64,000 nt of DNA from Amesomyces nigricolor (lineage: Eukaryota; Ascomycota; Sordariomycetes; Sordariales; Chaetomiaceae): positions 1,116,001-1,180,000 of the forward strand of contig SRKS01000004.1 of NCBI GenBank assembly GCA_004802645.1. The letters run 5' to 3'. Under the pieces are notes generated by a model. The model had not been told where the DNA came from. It saw only the letters and a list, made by a program, of their open reading frames with translations, and made no database searches. The position numbers were made by a program, and so were the translations under genes. Positions 45,193-58,500 of the stretch are shown piece by piece; the stretch's first letter is position 1; every line of letters starts with the position of its first letter.

Positions 45193-48100
45193 GTCGTGCA
45201 GCCAACGGTGGAGGACTCGGAGGGAGAGAGAGGTTTGGGGCGGATGCCAGGGGGTAACGATTATCACGATGATCCATGGGTGGTTGATTGATTGATTGAT
45301 TGATTGATTTGGTAATTCGCCGGGAGGAACAGTCAGACAAGAAGATACAGGCGGGAAAGGACATGCCTTTCCCTTTTCTTTTATTGTTGGATGTCTTTTC
45401 TTGCCTCTCTGTCTGTGCCTTTTCTTTTGGGCGAGGGAAAGGGGAAGACAGGCTAGGCAAGCAAGTAAAGTAAGCGAGCATGCAAGCAAGTAAGCAATGT
45501 GAATAAAACAGCGGCAAGATTTGGTTTTTATTACGAGTGCTTTCTAGCATTTGGGTTCTATTTCTATGCCTGCCTCGAGATGTCCGCTAAGGCAGTGTGT
45601 CTAGATCCAAGTATCTGGCTCTCTCTGTTCTCTGTTTGGGGTAGAGGGTCCAGTTTCTGGCAGGGAATTCTGGCGCAACAAACACTACTACTACCCAGAC
45701 AGGAAGCGAAGGGGTTGGAAGGGATGGAACGGGAACTAAAGCTAAATGGGTGACGTTGGGCATCGGGTGTTGGGATATACTACTGCTTGTCTCTTTTCAA
45801 GGCTGGTTTACCTTGGGCTCCATTGTTCTCTTGTCCAGGTTCTTGTTCAGTGTGTATCAGGTTCCTGAGTGCGACTCGACATGTTGGGAATAGATGAAGC
45901 AAGGGCAGTGTCAAGTTACTCTATGTCCTGTCTTGTTCTACATACATACCTACACATCCTAATTCCTTTTCGTGTCCATCACGAGCCTTCCTTCCTCGCT
46001 TCCTCTCCGCCCTTGGTGGACTTGTTTCGAGCTGATCGACATCCTTTTGAACCTGAGCATGTGTTCTAATCTGCCCGGGAGTGTATGTGGGGTTGCGTGT
46101 GCGTTTCATGCGCTTCATGGTGGCTGGGATGAAGTTAATGGAAACCGTCCTACTTGATACCGTCCTGGGCCTGGAAAGGCCCTTTTAAGAGAGACGCTCA
46201 ACCAGAGCTAAGAGAACAGCCAGGGGTTCCGAACGTCAAGTTTTGGGAAAGCTGAAACTAGGGACGCAATAAAAAACAAGATAGGGCACTTCATAGGTGG
46301 AATAGACATGGATACAGTTATGCTTCTGGGTTTCAGTTTCGGCCGCGTCACTTTATATAGGTAATGTGGACTACGTGTCTTGTTTAATGGATACTGTCCA
46401 CTGTCAACAACAACAGCCAGGTCTCCGGCGGAATGGTTTCGTTTCCAGATCGCCGTTGGCCCAGCAGGCAGAGGGTGAGGCCAGAATCAATGCTAGATAT
46501 GCTTCCACAAGATCAAGATTGGATTGTTGCGGTTGGGCCAATGTTTCCAAGTTCTGTGAGAGCCTGAGACATAGAGCTTGTGGCTTAGACGCTTCACAAT
46601 ATAACACACACGTTGATGGCTCGACGTTCGTTGTTTGCTTGAGATCCCAACGACATTGCACACTGGCTCTCACGGTCATGCTCAAATGGGAATGGGATAC
46701 CCGTTGCCCACGTTATCTGCTAGAACCTGGGTGCGATGAAAACCGGCGCAATTTTTTTGCGGATTTTGAAAGATGAAAAGAGAAAAAGCCCAGTGGGGGG
46801 GTTTGTAAGGTACTCGCGCAGGAAAATGGGGCCCATGGATTGTGGTTTCCTCTGCGAGGCAAGTGATTGTGGATTGTGGAATGCTCCTTCCAGTTAATGA
46901 AGAGTATTGGTGTGAACAACAGCTGCCTTGCAAACGGGCTCTCGGGTTCCTCCGCGGCTCTGTTACATAGGAAGATGTGGACATGAGGTTCGAGAGGAAT
47001 CGTTCTTGGACGGGTCTTGGCAGAGAGATCCGCCAAGCCTGGATTTTCAGGGATGAGCACGCAGCTGGGGAACGCCGCGGGGTATGCCTAGAAGCAGAAA
47101 CCGGACGATTGGGTGCTGGGAGGACGAAACAGCAAATGGGGTAACCGGGCGCGACGTTTCAGATTTCGAGGAGATCCCCTTTCTGGTCAGCCATCATGGG
47201 GTGGTGATTGGCGTGGCAGCCAGCTCGTCGGTGGTCCGGCATGAATCCGTGAGGACGCGTCTTGAGCTGTCGTTGTCATGTTATGCAGTCGGAAGGGATG
47301 GCGGACGCCAACTGATCACCCGAAGCGGCACGGAGGGGCATCATTGGCAGATCTCTCAAAGATGCCGCCCTTGATATGGCAACGGCCGCTGAAAGCTGAG
47401 CCACGAAACTGCATGTTGTGCCTCTATATTGTGGGGCAATTCGCAAACCAACAGCCTCTCCATGGTGCTGAGAGGGAATGAGACGTCCTCCATAAGGGCG
47501 GTATGTTGTGTGAGGGTATATATAGCAGCGAGGCCTGGAATGCTCAGCGGCGAGCTGGAGCATGAAAGAACTGCTGACATTCTGTACTGCAGACTGGAGG
47601 GGCAATACAAATGGATACGACCTCCACCCCACATATCCACGATGTATCCGAGCAGCTGTGCTGCAAGTCCTGACTGGGTCCTGAGGGAGGCCAACGAGGC
47701 CCAAGGAGGGGGAGGCAACAGCTCGATTGGATCCTCTGGTTCAAGCGATCAGAGCGTGAGACGGACTCAGCGGGCTGCAAGCCGGTTGTCGATGGGTAGC
47801 TGCAGGTGCTGGGTGGCACAAGGCAGTGGACGTGGAATGTGAAATGTGGGATCGCGAGCACTGCCCTCGGACCTGACGGACTGTCCAGACACTTGTCACA
47901 GAAGGCCTTAAGAATATGTACCTGTAACTTGTGGTTTGGATAAAAAAGAAGGAAACATCAGGCGAGCCGATAACGAGTCCAATGCAATGAAGTTAGTAAC
48001 TCGCGGCCATCCAGAGAGAGTGCTGATAATCCGCGATGCAAGGGAGGATGGAAGGAGGAAACGGCATCCATTTCACACATGGACAACCGAAGGTGTACAT

Positions 48101-49221
48101 ACAAGACGCGGTCTTGAGAGAGACCCCTGAACTGTGCGCCATCTGCCGCGAGAGCGTCAGTGTCCAACTGGAACAACAAGTGGCAGTGCATTGAGGTGTT
48201 GGAGGTGCAGTTTTGGAGAAGCCCAGAAAATCCTGACCCGATGACCCAGTCCACTTGCCCAATTGGCGGCAGGCACTGAGGCGGGCAGCCCAGCCAGCGG
48301 TACGTACCGACGCACCCCCTAAAAGGGTGTTTCATGTTGAACCCTTCCAAGGTCCCTTTTTACCTTTTGCTCTCTCCCCGTCCAGCTTCCCAACAACTCC
48401 CACTCCGAGTCTGCTCTGGGACTCTGCCCCTTCCTTTGGCCTTCTCATTCGCCAGGCACAATCCCACCCTAATGACGCCTGTATATTGATTAGATCTTTC
48501 AACTTCCTTCTCGTCCCGCCCCGTCCTTTTCTTAGACCCGGGAGTTGGCCCGCCGAGAACACGGTCCATCCGTTTCCACTTCCACTGTGGAGCGCCGCCA
48601 TCCTGGACGAAGCATCCTGGAAGTGTGGCAGGGAACCCAAACCTGCCTGTCCGGGAGCCTCCCCAGCATTTCCTGCATCCGCGCCAGTGCCAGCCAGCAC
48701 TCCGACCTGAACAGCATTCCCAGCCCAGCACGAGAGCATCCCGCCCATCAAACCTCGACCCTGACGCAGCGTCGGTTGCCATTGTCCTGCGCCGTCGATT
48801 GCTCGCCTGCCTCGCGTGGCCCCGACACACACACACTCCCTTCCTGAGAAGTTGCTGAGCCAACTTTTTCTTTTTCCGCCAGTCGCCATCCGACACTCTT
48901 CCGAACCGACCTCCGTCGCATCGGCCTTGTAATCGCACCCAGCCCGCCAGCCTGTCCTGTCCTCCCCCCGAGACCCTCACACTGCGACAGCCTTGCTTCG
49001 GCCCGGTGTCCCTACTTTCCATTCCTGCTTAATTGCAAGATTTGCGCCAGAGATCGACTCTCCTTCGACGCGCAGCGCACGTCGTCGCACGTCGACCGCT
49101 TGACCCGCCCCGTCAACTCCACCGCTAGCCCACCACCACGGGCCTGGCGTGCGTGGCACCCTTCAGACGGGAACGAGAGCCTTATATTTTTTTCATGAAG
49201 AGGGGTATCAGATAATCGATA
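45193..49221. other. 4 kb intergenic with leader of the second PUF gene
   Basis: It starts with the kinase 3' UTR, including a TTGA microsatellite at 45284-45310. From ~48340 to 49200 the plus strand is C/T rich and probably is the promoter and leader of the PUF gene at 49222. A perfect palindrome CGGTACGTACCG lies at 48298-48309. No further gene supported. Confidence 0.5.
45284..45310. repeat. TTGA microsatellite
   Basis: About 6.5 copies of TTGA in the presumed 3' UTR of the PAK kinase gene, some 90 nt after its stop. Confidence 0.95.
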
Positions 49222-52200
49222 ATGTCGACTTCTAGACCAAGTGAGCACCTGACCGTTGGCTACCCGCCCGTGTCAGCCCAGGGCCGCTCCAACTCGCCCA
49301 CAACAACCTCGCCGAACGACCCGCAGTCTGCCGGCAGCACCCTCCGCTCGCCATTCGGCCTGTCTCCGGGCTTGACCTCGACCTCCAAGATGTCGGGTGC
49401 GCCACGCTCTGGCGCCGGCTCGCCGTCCCACGAGATGGCCGCGTCTGGCCGTCTGTTTTCCAAGCGGTGAGTGCCTTGTCCCCGCTGCCCCACGCTCAAT
49501 GGCCCGCTGACCTTGTCGTGCAACACAGTGCTCGAGAGATTCAGGCCCAGGAAGGGATTCCAAGCTTGCCGCTGAACCCTTGGGCCCCTCCCCCGACCAG
49601 CGGGAACTCGACTCCCCTCCGCGAGAACATTCCCGAGTCGCCTACCGATGGCTTTCCCGACTTCGCTCAGTTGCCCACCCCCGACACTCTGCCGCAGGCT
49701 CGCCGCACTCGCGCCGGTACCTTGCCGTCCAGGTTCTCACCTGGCGGTGCCGGGAATGCTTTGCTCGGGATCCCCGCCATGTCCTCCAAGACGTCGCGGC
49801 CAAGCCCGTCGCAGACTCCCTTCAAGTCGCCCTCACCAGGCCTCGAGGCTCCCAACGACCTCTCAAACGCCTCCACTCTGCTCTCAAGACTCCGCGCGGG
49901 CTCCATGCCTCAGCGCAGCCCGTTCACCCACGTCCCTGGAACGAGCTCCCCGTTCGGGCCTTCCATTTTCAGTAGCTGGAACCCGACCGGCCGCGAGAGG
50001 GGCAACACCCTGGCGAGCATTGCCAGCCTGGGATCCAACGGGCCCAGTTCCCCAGCCCAGTCTCACTTCTCCCGCGAGGGCACCGCTGAGACGGACGTTC
50101 ATATGAGAACACTGGACTACCTTGGCCTGGCCGAGACCCCCCAGCAGCCCCGTGCCCAACTCGCCACCCCGCATGCCACTTCGTACATCCCGAGCATCCC
50201 GAACTACGCCGACTTCTCCAAGGTTAACAGCCGGTTCCGTTCCTACTCGGTGAACAACAAGGACAAGTACGCCGATGATGAGGACGACTACGAGGACCCC
50301 GTGTCCATCATGGAGAGCCACTATGCCCAGCTCCAGGACCAGCTCGCTGCCACAAACGCTGCGATCCACAATCACAATCTGGCGGTTCAGGCGTTTGCGA
50401 ACCAAGCGGCCCGGCCCCGCGCGAGGACCGCCGGCGTTCTGGACGCCCCATCCCGCCTTCTCCGGGGCTACCTCCCGACCCCTTCGAGGCTTGACAATTC
50501 CTTCACTGCCGCCGAGATCCAAATGCCGGACGAGAAAGCTTTTGAGGACCTGCCGCAGGCGGTCGCGGGCATGTCCCTGGGCCGGTCGAACAGCCGGAAC
50601 AATGGCCTTCTGGGAGCAGACGAGCAGGGCTTGGAGGGGCCGACCAGTGCGCTGTGGCTCGGGAGTATCCCCACGTCCACCACGACGTCGACGCTGACCG
50701 AGATGTTCAAGTCGTATGGGCCCATAGCGTCGGCCCGAGTCTTGACCCACAAGAATTGCGGCTTTGTGAACTTTGAGCGGTTGGATAGCGCCATTTCCGC
50801 CAAGGCTAACATGAACGGCAAGGAGATATTCCCCGGCGCAGGCCCCATTCGCATTAACTTTGCGAAGCCCCCTTCGAGCACCGGCACGCCGGGCCACGAC
50901 GGAGCCATCCCTTCACCTAGCCCCGACCCGTTTGCCAAGGGCCAGGAGAACGGCCAGGGTGCGCTGGGCGGTGATGCCGGCCCGGCTCCCATTGCCGGCA
51001 ATGTCACACCCACTGTCCCGCCTCTCCACGACATGACCAGAGATATCCTCAACATTGTCGAGCAGTTTGGCGCCACCGAGGAGGACACCTTCCGCATCTC
51101 GATGAGCCTGCAGCAGGCGATCCAGTACAATACCTTCGTTGACGAGATCCCGCCGATCAAGGAACCCGCCCACACCCGGGTGCATGACGCGCCCAAGCTG
51201 AGGGACATCCGCAAGAGAATCGACAACCAATCGCTCTCTCAGCAAGAGATCGAGAACATTGCTCTCGAGATGCTCCCGGAGATTGCCGAGCTGGCGTCGG
51301 ATTATCTCGGCAACACAGTCGTCCAGAAGTTGTTTGAGCACTGCTCGGACGACATCCGGGACTCGATGCTGGTGGAAATCGCACCCCATTTGGCCGAAAT
51401 TGGTATTCACAAGAACGGCACTTGGGCAGCCCAGAAGATCATCGACGTTTGCAAGACGCCGCAGCAGTTGAATCTGATTGTGCAGCATCTGCGCCCCTAC
51501 ACCATCCCGCTGTTTCTGGACCAGTACGGAAACTACGTCTTGCAGGGTTGCCTGAAGTTCGGCGCCCCCTACAACGACTTCATTTTCGAGACCATGCTTA
51601 ACCGGATGTGGGAGATTGCGCAGGGGCGGTATGGCGCCCGTGCCATGCGAGCCTGCCTCGAGAGCCACCACGCGACCAAGGATCAGCAGAGAATGCTGGC
51701 GGCCGCCATCGCGCTGCACAGCGTCCAGCTGGCCACCAACGCGAACGGCGCGCTCCTCCTCACCTGGTTCCTCGACACGTGCACTTTCCCGCAGCGCCGG
51801 ACAGTGCTGTCGCCTCATCTTGTCCCTTACCTCGTCCACTTGTGCACCCACAAGGTTGCGTATCTGACGGTTCTGAAGGTGATCAACCAGAAGGCGGAGG
51901 CGGATGCTAGGGACACCATCCTCAAGGCGCTCTTCTTTACACCCAACGACCAGGTCCTTGAAGCGATTCTCAGCGACCACGCCTGCGGCGCGACGCTGAT
52001 CTTCAAGGTCCTGACCACGCCCTTCTTCGACGAGACGATTCGCAGCCAGGTTGTCGAGACCGTCAAGGCCGTCCTGATCCGCATCAAGGCGCAGCCCGGG
52101 CAGGGCTACAAACGGTTGATGGACGAAGTCGGCCTCTCCACCCGCAGCAGCGGAGGCGCTGGCGGCTCCCGCGATCACGGCAACCCGGAGCGGCAGCGCC

Positions 52201-52784
52201 CCGGCTCTCGCCAAACAGCCCACGGCCAGCACCACCACCAACCGCACGTGCAGCAACAGCAGCCCCAATACGGCAGCAACCAGCAGTACTACAGCCCTCT
52301 CAGCGCCACCAACCCCACCGCCTATGACTACGGCCTCCCGCGCAGCTCCACCGAAGGCGTCGACCAGTTCCCGGCCTTCAACGCCCAACAGCCCCTCTAC
52401 CCGCCCTCCAACCCCCCGCCCCCTATGGGCCTCCAGCATCAGCAGATGCAGTACCAGCTCTCTCGCGCCGCTGCCGGCCCGCCGCCGCCCCAAATGAACA
52501 GCTACTTCCCCGGATATGCCTCCTTCCAGCAGGGTCCCGCCGCGCTGGTCGACCATCACCAGTACCGTGGCCCGGCTGTTAATGGCAGCCCAGCCCCGAA
52601 TGCTGCTACGCAGATCCCGCCTGCTCCTGGGTTTGGCATGCCGCCGCCGCCTGGGATGGGCGGGTACGGGTATGGTGTGCCGTCGCCGGTGACGGGGTAT
52701 GGGCAGGAACAGCAGGGCGCGAGGGTTCAGAGGGGGAGGGGTGGCAGGAGCCCGCAGCCTGATGGGCGGAGGGGAAGGCAGTGA
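49222..52784 (+). CDS. RRM + PUF RNA-binding protein, Jsn1/Puf1-Puf2 class (1166 aa)
   Basis: Exon 1 is 49222-49466 and exon 2 is 49529-52784; the 62-nt intron has a CTGAC branch and splits an Arg codon. Residues 1-450 are Ser/Pro/Gly-rich and probably disordered, with a short helical stretch (VSIMESHYAQLQDQLAATNAAI). Residues ~456-530 are an RRM with RNP2 SALWLGSIP and RNP1 NCGFVNFE. Residues ~584-880 are divergent PUF repeats (DYLGNTVVQKLFEHCS, KNGTWAAQKIIDVC, QYGNYVLQGCLKFG, RYGARAMRACLE, NANGALLLTWFLD, HACGATLIFKVLT). RRM plus atypical PUF repeats is the architecture of yeast Jsn1/Puf1 and Puf2, which bind mRNAs for membrane and mitochondrial-periphery proteins. The C-terminus is Gln/Pro/Tyr-rich and ends in an RGRGGRSPQ-type RGG-like tail. 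Confidence 0.95.
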
Positions 52785-55504
52785 GGGGGCTGTTTTTGAG
52801 GTAGTTGGTGCGAGGGGTTTTGGGAGAGAGAGGGTGACAGTTGTGTGGTATTGTATGGTAACATGTAGAGGCCTCGCTCGCTCACTTGCTCATGACCGGC
52901 TGGCTTGGTGGGGATGGAGAGCAGGAAGGGATTATGCTATTTCATGGGACGGGTGGGTTTTGGTTCGGGGGAGTAGGGGGGACGGAACACCCGCCTGCTG
53001 CTGCGAACAGCGAGAAAACGAACTGCGTGAGCACGAACAAGAATCCTGGTTTTTTGTTGATTAGAGTTGTACCCTTTTCCCCTCACACTCTCAGTCAGTG
53101 TTGGCTGGGAGACGGAGACGAGTGGGTGTGTGTATGCCTTTACTTTTGCTTGACGCATTCGATTCTTGTTCATTCTTTGGGTTGGTGATTAAGGGCTGTT
53201 GATCGAGGGCTGTTGATCGATGACGCAGAACTGGGCAGGCAGGAAAATTGGAGGGGTTGTTGTCTCTTGTCCTGTTTCTTCGTGTGTGACGTCCAGACCA
53301 GAGAGTCCTGGTAAAAGAGTAACGTAAAGTAAAGTAGTATTGAATGTTAGACGAGTATGATTATCTTGTTTTCTGCCTGTTTGGTGTATGACTCCGAAGT
53401 GTCAAACGGAATGACTGAGTTTGGCTGTTAATTACTGCCTTGCTTGTTGCCAAGTCCGTTGAATAGAGAAGACTGGCGTCTCTAAAATGGGTGTAATTTC
53501 TCGTAAAAGCTGGTTCTAGACCGTGGTAACCGCATCTTCTCAGCCACTCATCATCGGAGGATGTAACAACGATGGAAGTTGGATGCGTTTGTGATCCAAC
53601 TTGGTCTAGACCTAAAGGCTAAGCTGGATTTAAGTTGTATATGATCTGGCTGAAACCAAGTTAGCGACGCTGGGAAGAGAGATGGGTTAGTTGCATCTTA
53701 CTTAGCTTTTCAATTTACATAGAGAAAAGACTACAAGTCTAGAGAAGCAATGTTGGGTCAGCTGGTTTGTACCCCAACAAACACTGTCGTTCTGTCTTGC
53801 ACCCGTCTGCCGCTTTCCCTACCCGACTCTCTTGTCGTCTATGTTTTTTTGTGATCTGAGTTTCCTGCCACTTGTTGTTTTTCCTTTAATCTGCAATCTG
53901 TTTTCCTCTCTACCCTCCTGACGAGGAGCAGGACAGGAATTGAAGTAAAGTAGAGCACAGCACTCCAGACACGAAACGACGAGCAACTTAATCATGAACC
54001 TCTACACCTCTCACTCATTTCTGGCTTGTACCCCCCAAGCTCATCAAACGTCACAACACTGAATCCACCACCATACTCCAATCACAAATATACACAGCAC
54101 AACACATAGAGAACCTGATCGCAGGAGAGGAATTAAATCACAATTTGCCTCTTCCAATCTGTCTATGAACTGTATGTACCCCAACTCCCAAGCAATAGAC
54201 CATACTCCCTTTCAGACCCAAACAATAAAAGCACCTCTTTCCGCAACCGTTCCTCTCAGAGACCGTCTTGCCACACTCAGCCACCTCCTCAACCCATCCC
54301 GTCACCCTCCCTTCCTTCTGCGACATAGGGGCATAAGCATAAACAAACAAAACAGCCACATCCAAGCATGACTGGCTCGGTTGACGATGGCTGGGAAAGA
54401 CTGCGAGGCAAAACATACCATGATAATAACACATGTAAAACAAAGCACCCAAAGCAGCAACAAACACAAGGAACGCAATCCGAAGAAAAGTATACTACTC
54501 GTTGTGCGTCGCACGTAGCCCTCTAAGAAGGGCCATGCCCAGGCAACCATTCCATCCCAGATGATCCCCATCCCAATAAAAGCTGCCCGAATCCCATAGC
54601 ATTCAGTCAACCTTACGTCTGACTCTGGTTGAATGAACTGAAGTCTTGAGCCAAACTCCCGAAACTCCCACTCCCCAAAAACGCCAACTTCGCTATTAGT
54701 GACACAATGCCTTGGTTGCTTTGCCCTGCCGCGCGATGACCTGGCGGTGGAGGCGGAGCAAGGCGAAAGGAAAAGAAAAAAAGAAAATAAATAGGAAAAA
54801 TGGGAGTTACAAGCCGGGCAAGGACCTTGATGTGTCCACCCCCCAGTGGTCCTCCCCCGTGTTGTTGCTCGGACCGTCTATCCATTCATTGATCCCATCC
54901 TCTTGTCATGGTTGCCGGTTCCGTTTACTCTCAACTCGGTTGAACAGTGGCTCTTTGTGGAGACCATCCTTGTTGAAGTGATGGGCTTGGTGAGGGCTGA
55001 CCGTCGGTCCCAAATGAAGGCATGGGATGGTGAGGTGGACCGGGAAGAGGTGTGATGGTGAGATGAGGTGGATAAAGCCGAGATAGCGAGGGTTGAGGTT
55101 CCCACAGAACCAGCAAGATGGGATCGATCCGGGAATCTTTCTTTGATGGGTGAGAAGTGCACCAAGTAAATACCCCTGTTGCTTCCGCCCGATGTCTGGA
55201 CCATTTCAGACCAGATCAGATTGTGGAGGACAGCATCCAAACCGCCCAGGAATCAACCGATCAAATGGCTGAAAAGATGGGGAGGAAAGGTCCATGACCG
55301 TGATATGCTGCCAGAGGTGAATGGTTGGCCGATATGAGGTGATGTAGTGATTGCTTGTATCGTGTTGTGAACGCGGTGAAAGCCCTTTGGCGCGCACTCA
55401 ATAATGGTGCCATGCAAGTAACATGCTCGCTCGCTTTGTTGCTGTGCTGTGGTGAAGGGGATTTCCACCCCTCACCCTCTTTTTGTCGCTCAACAACCCC
55501 GGTC
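52785..55504. other. 2.7 kb between convergent genes
   Basis: This is the shared 3' flank of the PUF gene (plus) and the PHD-finger gene (minus). It is more AT-rich than its surroundings. No ORF has a family motif or splice partner. Confidence 0.5.
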
Positions 55505-58500
55505 TTAGACATCACCACCCTGCCCCTCCCCCTCCAGCTCCTTCTCCTCCTCAACAACAACCAACTCCTCCACCTGGTTTTCTCCGCCTTTGGTCGGGGT
55601 AGCCGGCACACTAGGCACATTCTCCTCCATTTGCAACGGCAAGGGCGCAGCTGGTGACTGGTCTCCCAGCGCAGGCGTCTTCTCGCCCTGCGTCATAGCC
55701 GGGACATCATCATCCGAGGCTGTGGCAGGGGAGGCTGCGGCGGCGGGGCTCTTTATTGCGGGATCAACATCGAAATCCATGGCGCTGTTGATGTGCTCCT
55801 CGGTATGGTTCGGGTTGGGAGGTTGCTGTGAGATGGTGTCGGTTGTGGCGGGAGCAACACCGAGGAGCTGCTTAACATGATTGGCGATGGACTCGGCATT
55901 CGCAAGCACAGCGCGCAGGCTCTGCTGGTCCATATGGGCGAGTTTGCCGCTCTCGAGGCGGGTGACGTTAGCACGGGCAATGAGGGCGATGGCGGAGGGG
56001 TCAGCAGAAGAGAGCATGACGTTGATGAGGGTTGAGATGCGGTCGTCACCGCCATCACCGCCGTTGTTGTCGATGCTGCTGCCGCGGCTGAGCTGGGTCA
56101 AGTTGAGTGCAGCCTGCTGCTCCTTAAGCGAGCGGCGCTCCATCGGGATGGTCGGCGGAGGGCCAGGTGTGGCGGCCTTCGAGGCAGCAGCAGTAGCAGC
56201 CGCGACCTTCTCCCTCTGGGCGTGGACCCGGGAGATAAAATCCAACTTAATGCCTTTCTCTGACAGGCGGACGGTCCTGCCGAATGTGACGACGTCCCGC
56301 CAGCCCGTCTCGTCGCCGCTGTCGTCCAGGTCTACCTCGACCCAGCCATTGTTAGCATAGCCCCTACTGAAGACGGGGCGAATAACGGGCGCGTCTTTGA
56401 TCCGGCGGTGCTTATGGGACGAGCCGAGCGACTCGCCAATCTTGGCAAGTAGCTCGTCGGCGTGCAGCGGACACCGGAAGGAGCGCGGATGGGGTGGGTA
56501 GGTGGCGGGAGGATCCAGGCAGTCCATGTGCCAAAAGATGCCGCACTGGCTGCAGGGGAGGATGGGGCGGTTCGAGGTGCTGACCTCGTCGCAGGAGTGG
56601 CAGAGGGCGATTTTGCCGTCTGCGTCGCGGGTGCGGAAGAAGTCCGGAACTTGGTCCTCGTCGTTTTTCTTTTTACTATTGGGACGGTCAGTGTCTGGAC
56701 CAGGAGTTAAAACAACAAATCGCTTACCGGGTAGCAGGCTTCACCACCGGCACGATCTCCTCGTACTCGCCGTCGACACCGGTGCGCACGCCCTCAAAGC
56801 GATCCCTGACCACAGGCGGCAGACGGAAGGCGCTCGAGTTCTTGACCGCGAGCTTGTCAAGCAACGAGGCAAACGCGCCGCCATTGCTGGGGAGGGCGCC
56901 CGGATCACGCTGGACACGGCAGATGTTGCAGAACCACTCAACCGGCATGGCGTCCGGCGAGAGCACCGGGTCGACGCAGGTAAAGTGGAACGAGCGCGTG
57001 CAGCCGTCGCAGCAGACGAGCTCGCCATTGCCGCCGCACGACGAGCAGTAGTCGTCGTTGTCGTCCTGTGGGTGGGCGCCAAGTCAGCAACATGCCCTTG
57101 TACCAGACCAGGCCAGGGGGTTCGGAAGGGGGGGTGCGCGCTATTTCGGCAAAGGGGAAAAGCTCGAGCCAGTTCCGGCGGCTTGCCGCTAAAATTGGCC
57201 GTCATCATTTTTTTTCCTTGGGGGTGGGAGAGGTTGGGGGGATGGGGGGCACCCCGTTCTCCTCAGCTCATGGACCAGGGCAGATGCACTCGCTCCAGCC
57301 CTGGCTCGCAAACGACCCAGCAATGATGCCAAAAAAATAATAATCATGATAATGAGCAAGGGGAAGCAGATGGAATCATTTCGCACCTCACGCATGGCGT
57401 TGCCCACGGGACTGCTGCGCTCGCCGCTGGGACGAGGAATGCCTGCTGACGCATTCCTCCTCTTGACCGGACTGATAAAGTGGTTAGCTAGCTGTGCAAC
57501 GTTTCAGGCGACATTATGCCTTGGGATGCTTACGAGGTCTTCACTCGGAGCCCGATCCTGGGCCTCTTGGCCGGTCGCAGAGCTGGTGTCCCGGCACGTG
57601 AGCCGGCCGTGGTGGAGGCGACTTCAGACCCAGGGAAGTTGGCGGTGATCGGCGATGACTGGTCTTCGAGGTCATCGTAGGTGCGCTTAAATGAAGCGCG
57701 CGTGCTGCGGCCTTCCCGGAGCGCTGGCGTCTGGCGAGACGAGGCAGCGGCACTCCGCAGGCGCAATGCGGGCGCCGGGGTCGCCGTCGTGGGCTGCGCG
57801 GGCTCCTCAGATTGTTCGTCCAGTGTGGGACTGTCCCTGATGTTGCTCACGGGGAAGGGCGTGTGACTGTTGGTGGTGACCTTCTTCGCCTTCAGGCGCA
57901 GAAGCTGCCGCGGATCGTTCTCATCCAGCTTGCCGAGCTTCGTCGCGATGTTGAGCTCGGCGAATTTTGCCTTGTCCGCACCCAGGGGCCCCTTCTTGGA
58001 ATTGAGATTGGGAAAGAGTGGCGCGTCGACGACCGCAGGCATCTCATATGGTGTGTCCTCAGCATCCGCTGTCGGGTGTTCAGCAGCAGCGGGGGATGAC
58101 TGGCGTCGCGACGGGGCAGATTTCTTCTGCTCCTTTGCAGCAGCGGCCGTGGACCGTGACTGCGAGCGGGACTGCGACACGGTGCTGGTGGCAGTAGAGG
58201 GTGACACGTTCCGGCTCTTGCGCGGTGCGTTGGACCGTCTGCGCTTCGCCGTTGTGATTGGCTGCCGCGCGGCAGGGCTGGAGCGGGAGGGGGTCTCATC
58301 AAACCCTTCGCCCTCGCCGTCATCCTGGGGTTGGGGGGGCTCACCCGGCGGCGACAGGGAGCGCGCGCTGGACAGCGATGAAGTGCTTGAAATCGACCGC
58401 GACATCGTCCGCCTATGCGGTGGCGTTTCTGCCGAGGCCTTGCCGTTGACGCCATTCGCGGTGGCCATCTTGGACGACGATGAGGCGGCGGTCGTGTTGA

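Noticed and set aside
44764..45489. 241-codon minus-strand ORF over the kinase 3' end
   Set aside because: It is the reverse-complement shadow of the PAK kinase last exon plus 3' flank.
50913..52559. 548-codon minus-strand ORF
   Set aside because: Antisense shadow of the RRM-PUF gene caused by its GC-biased codons.
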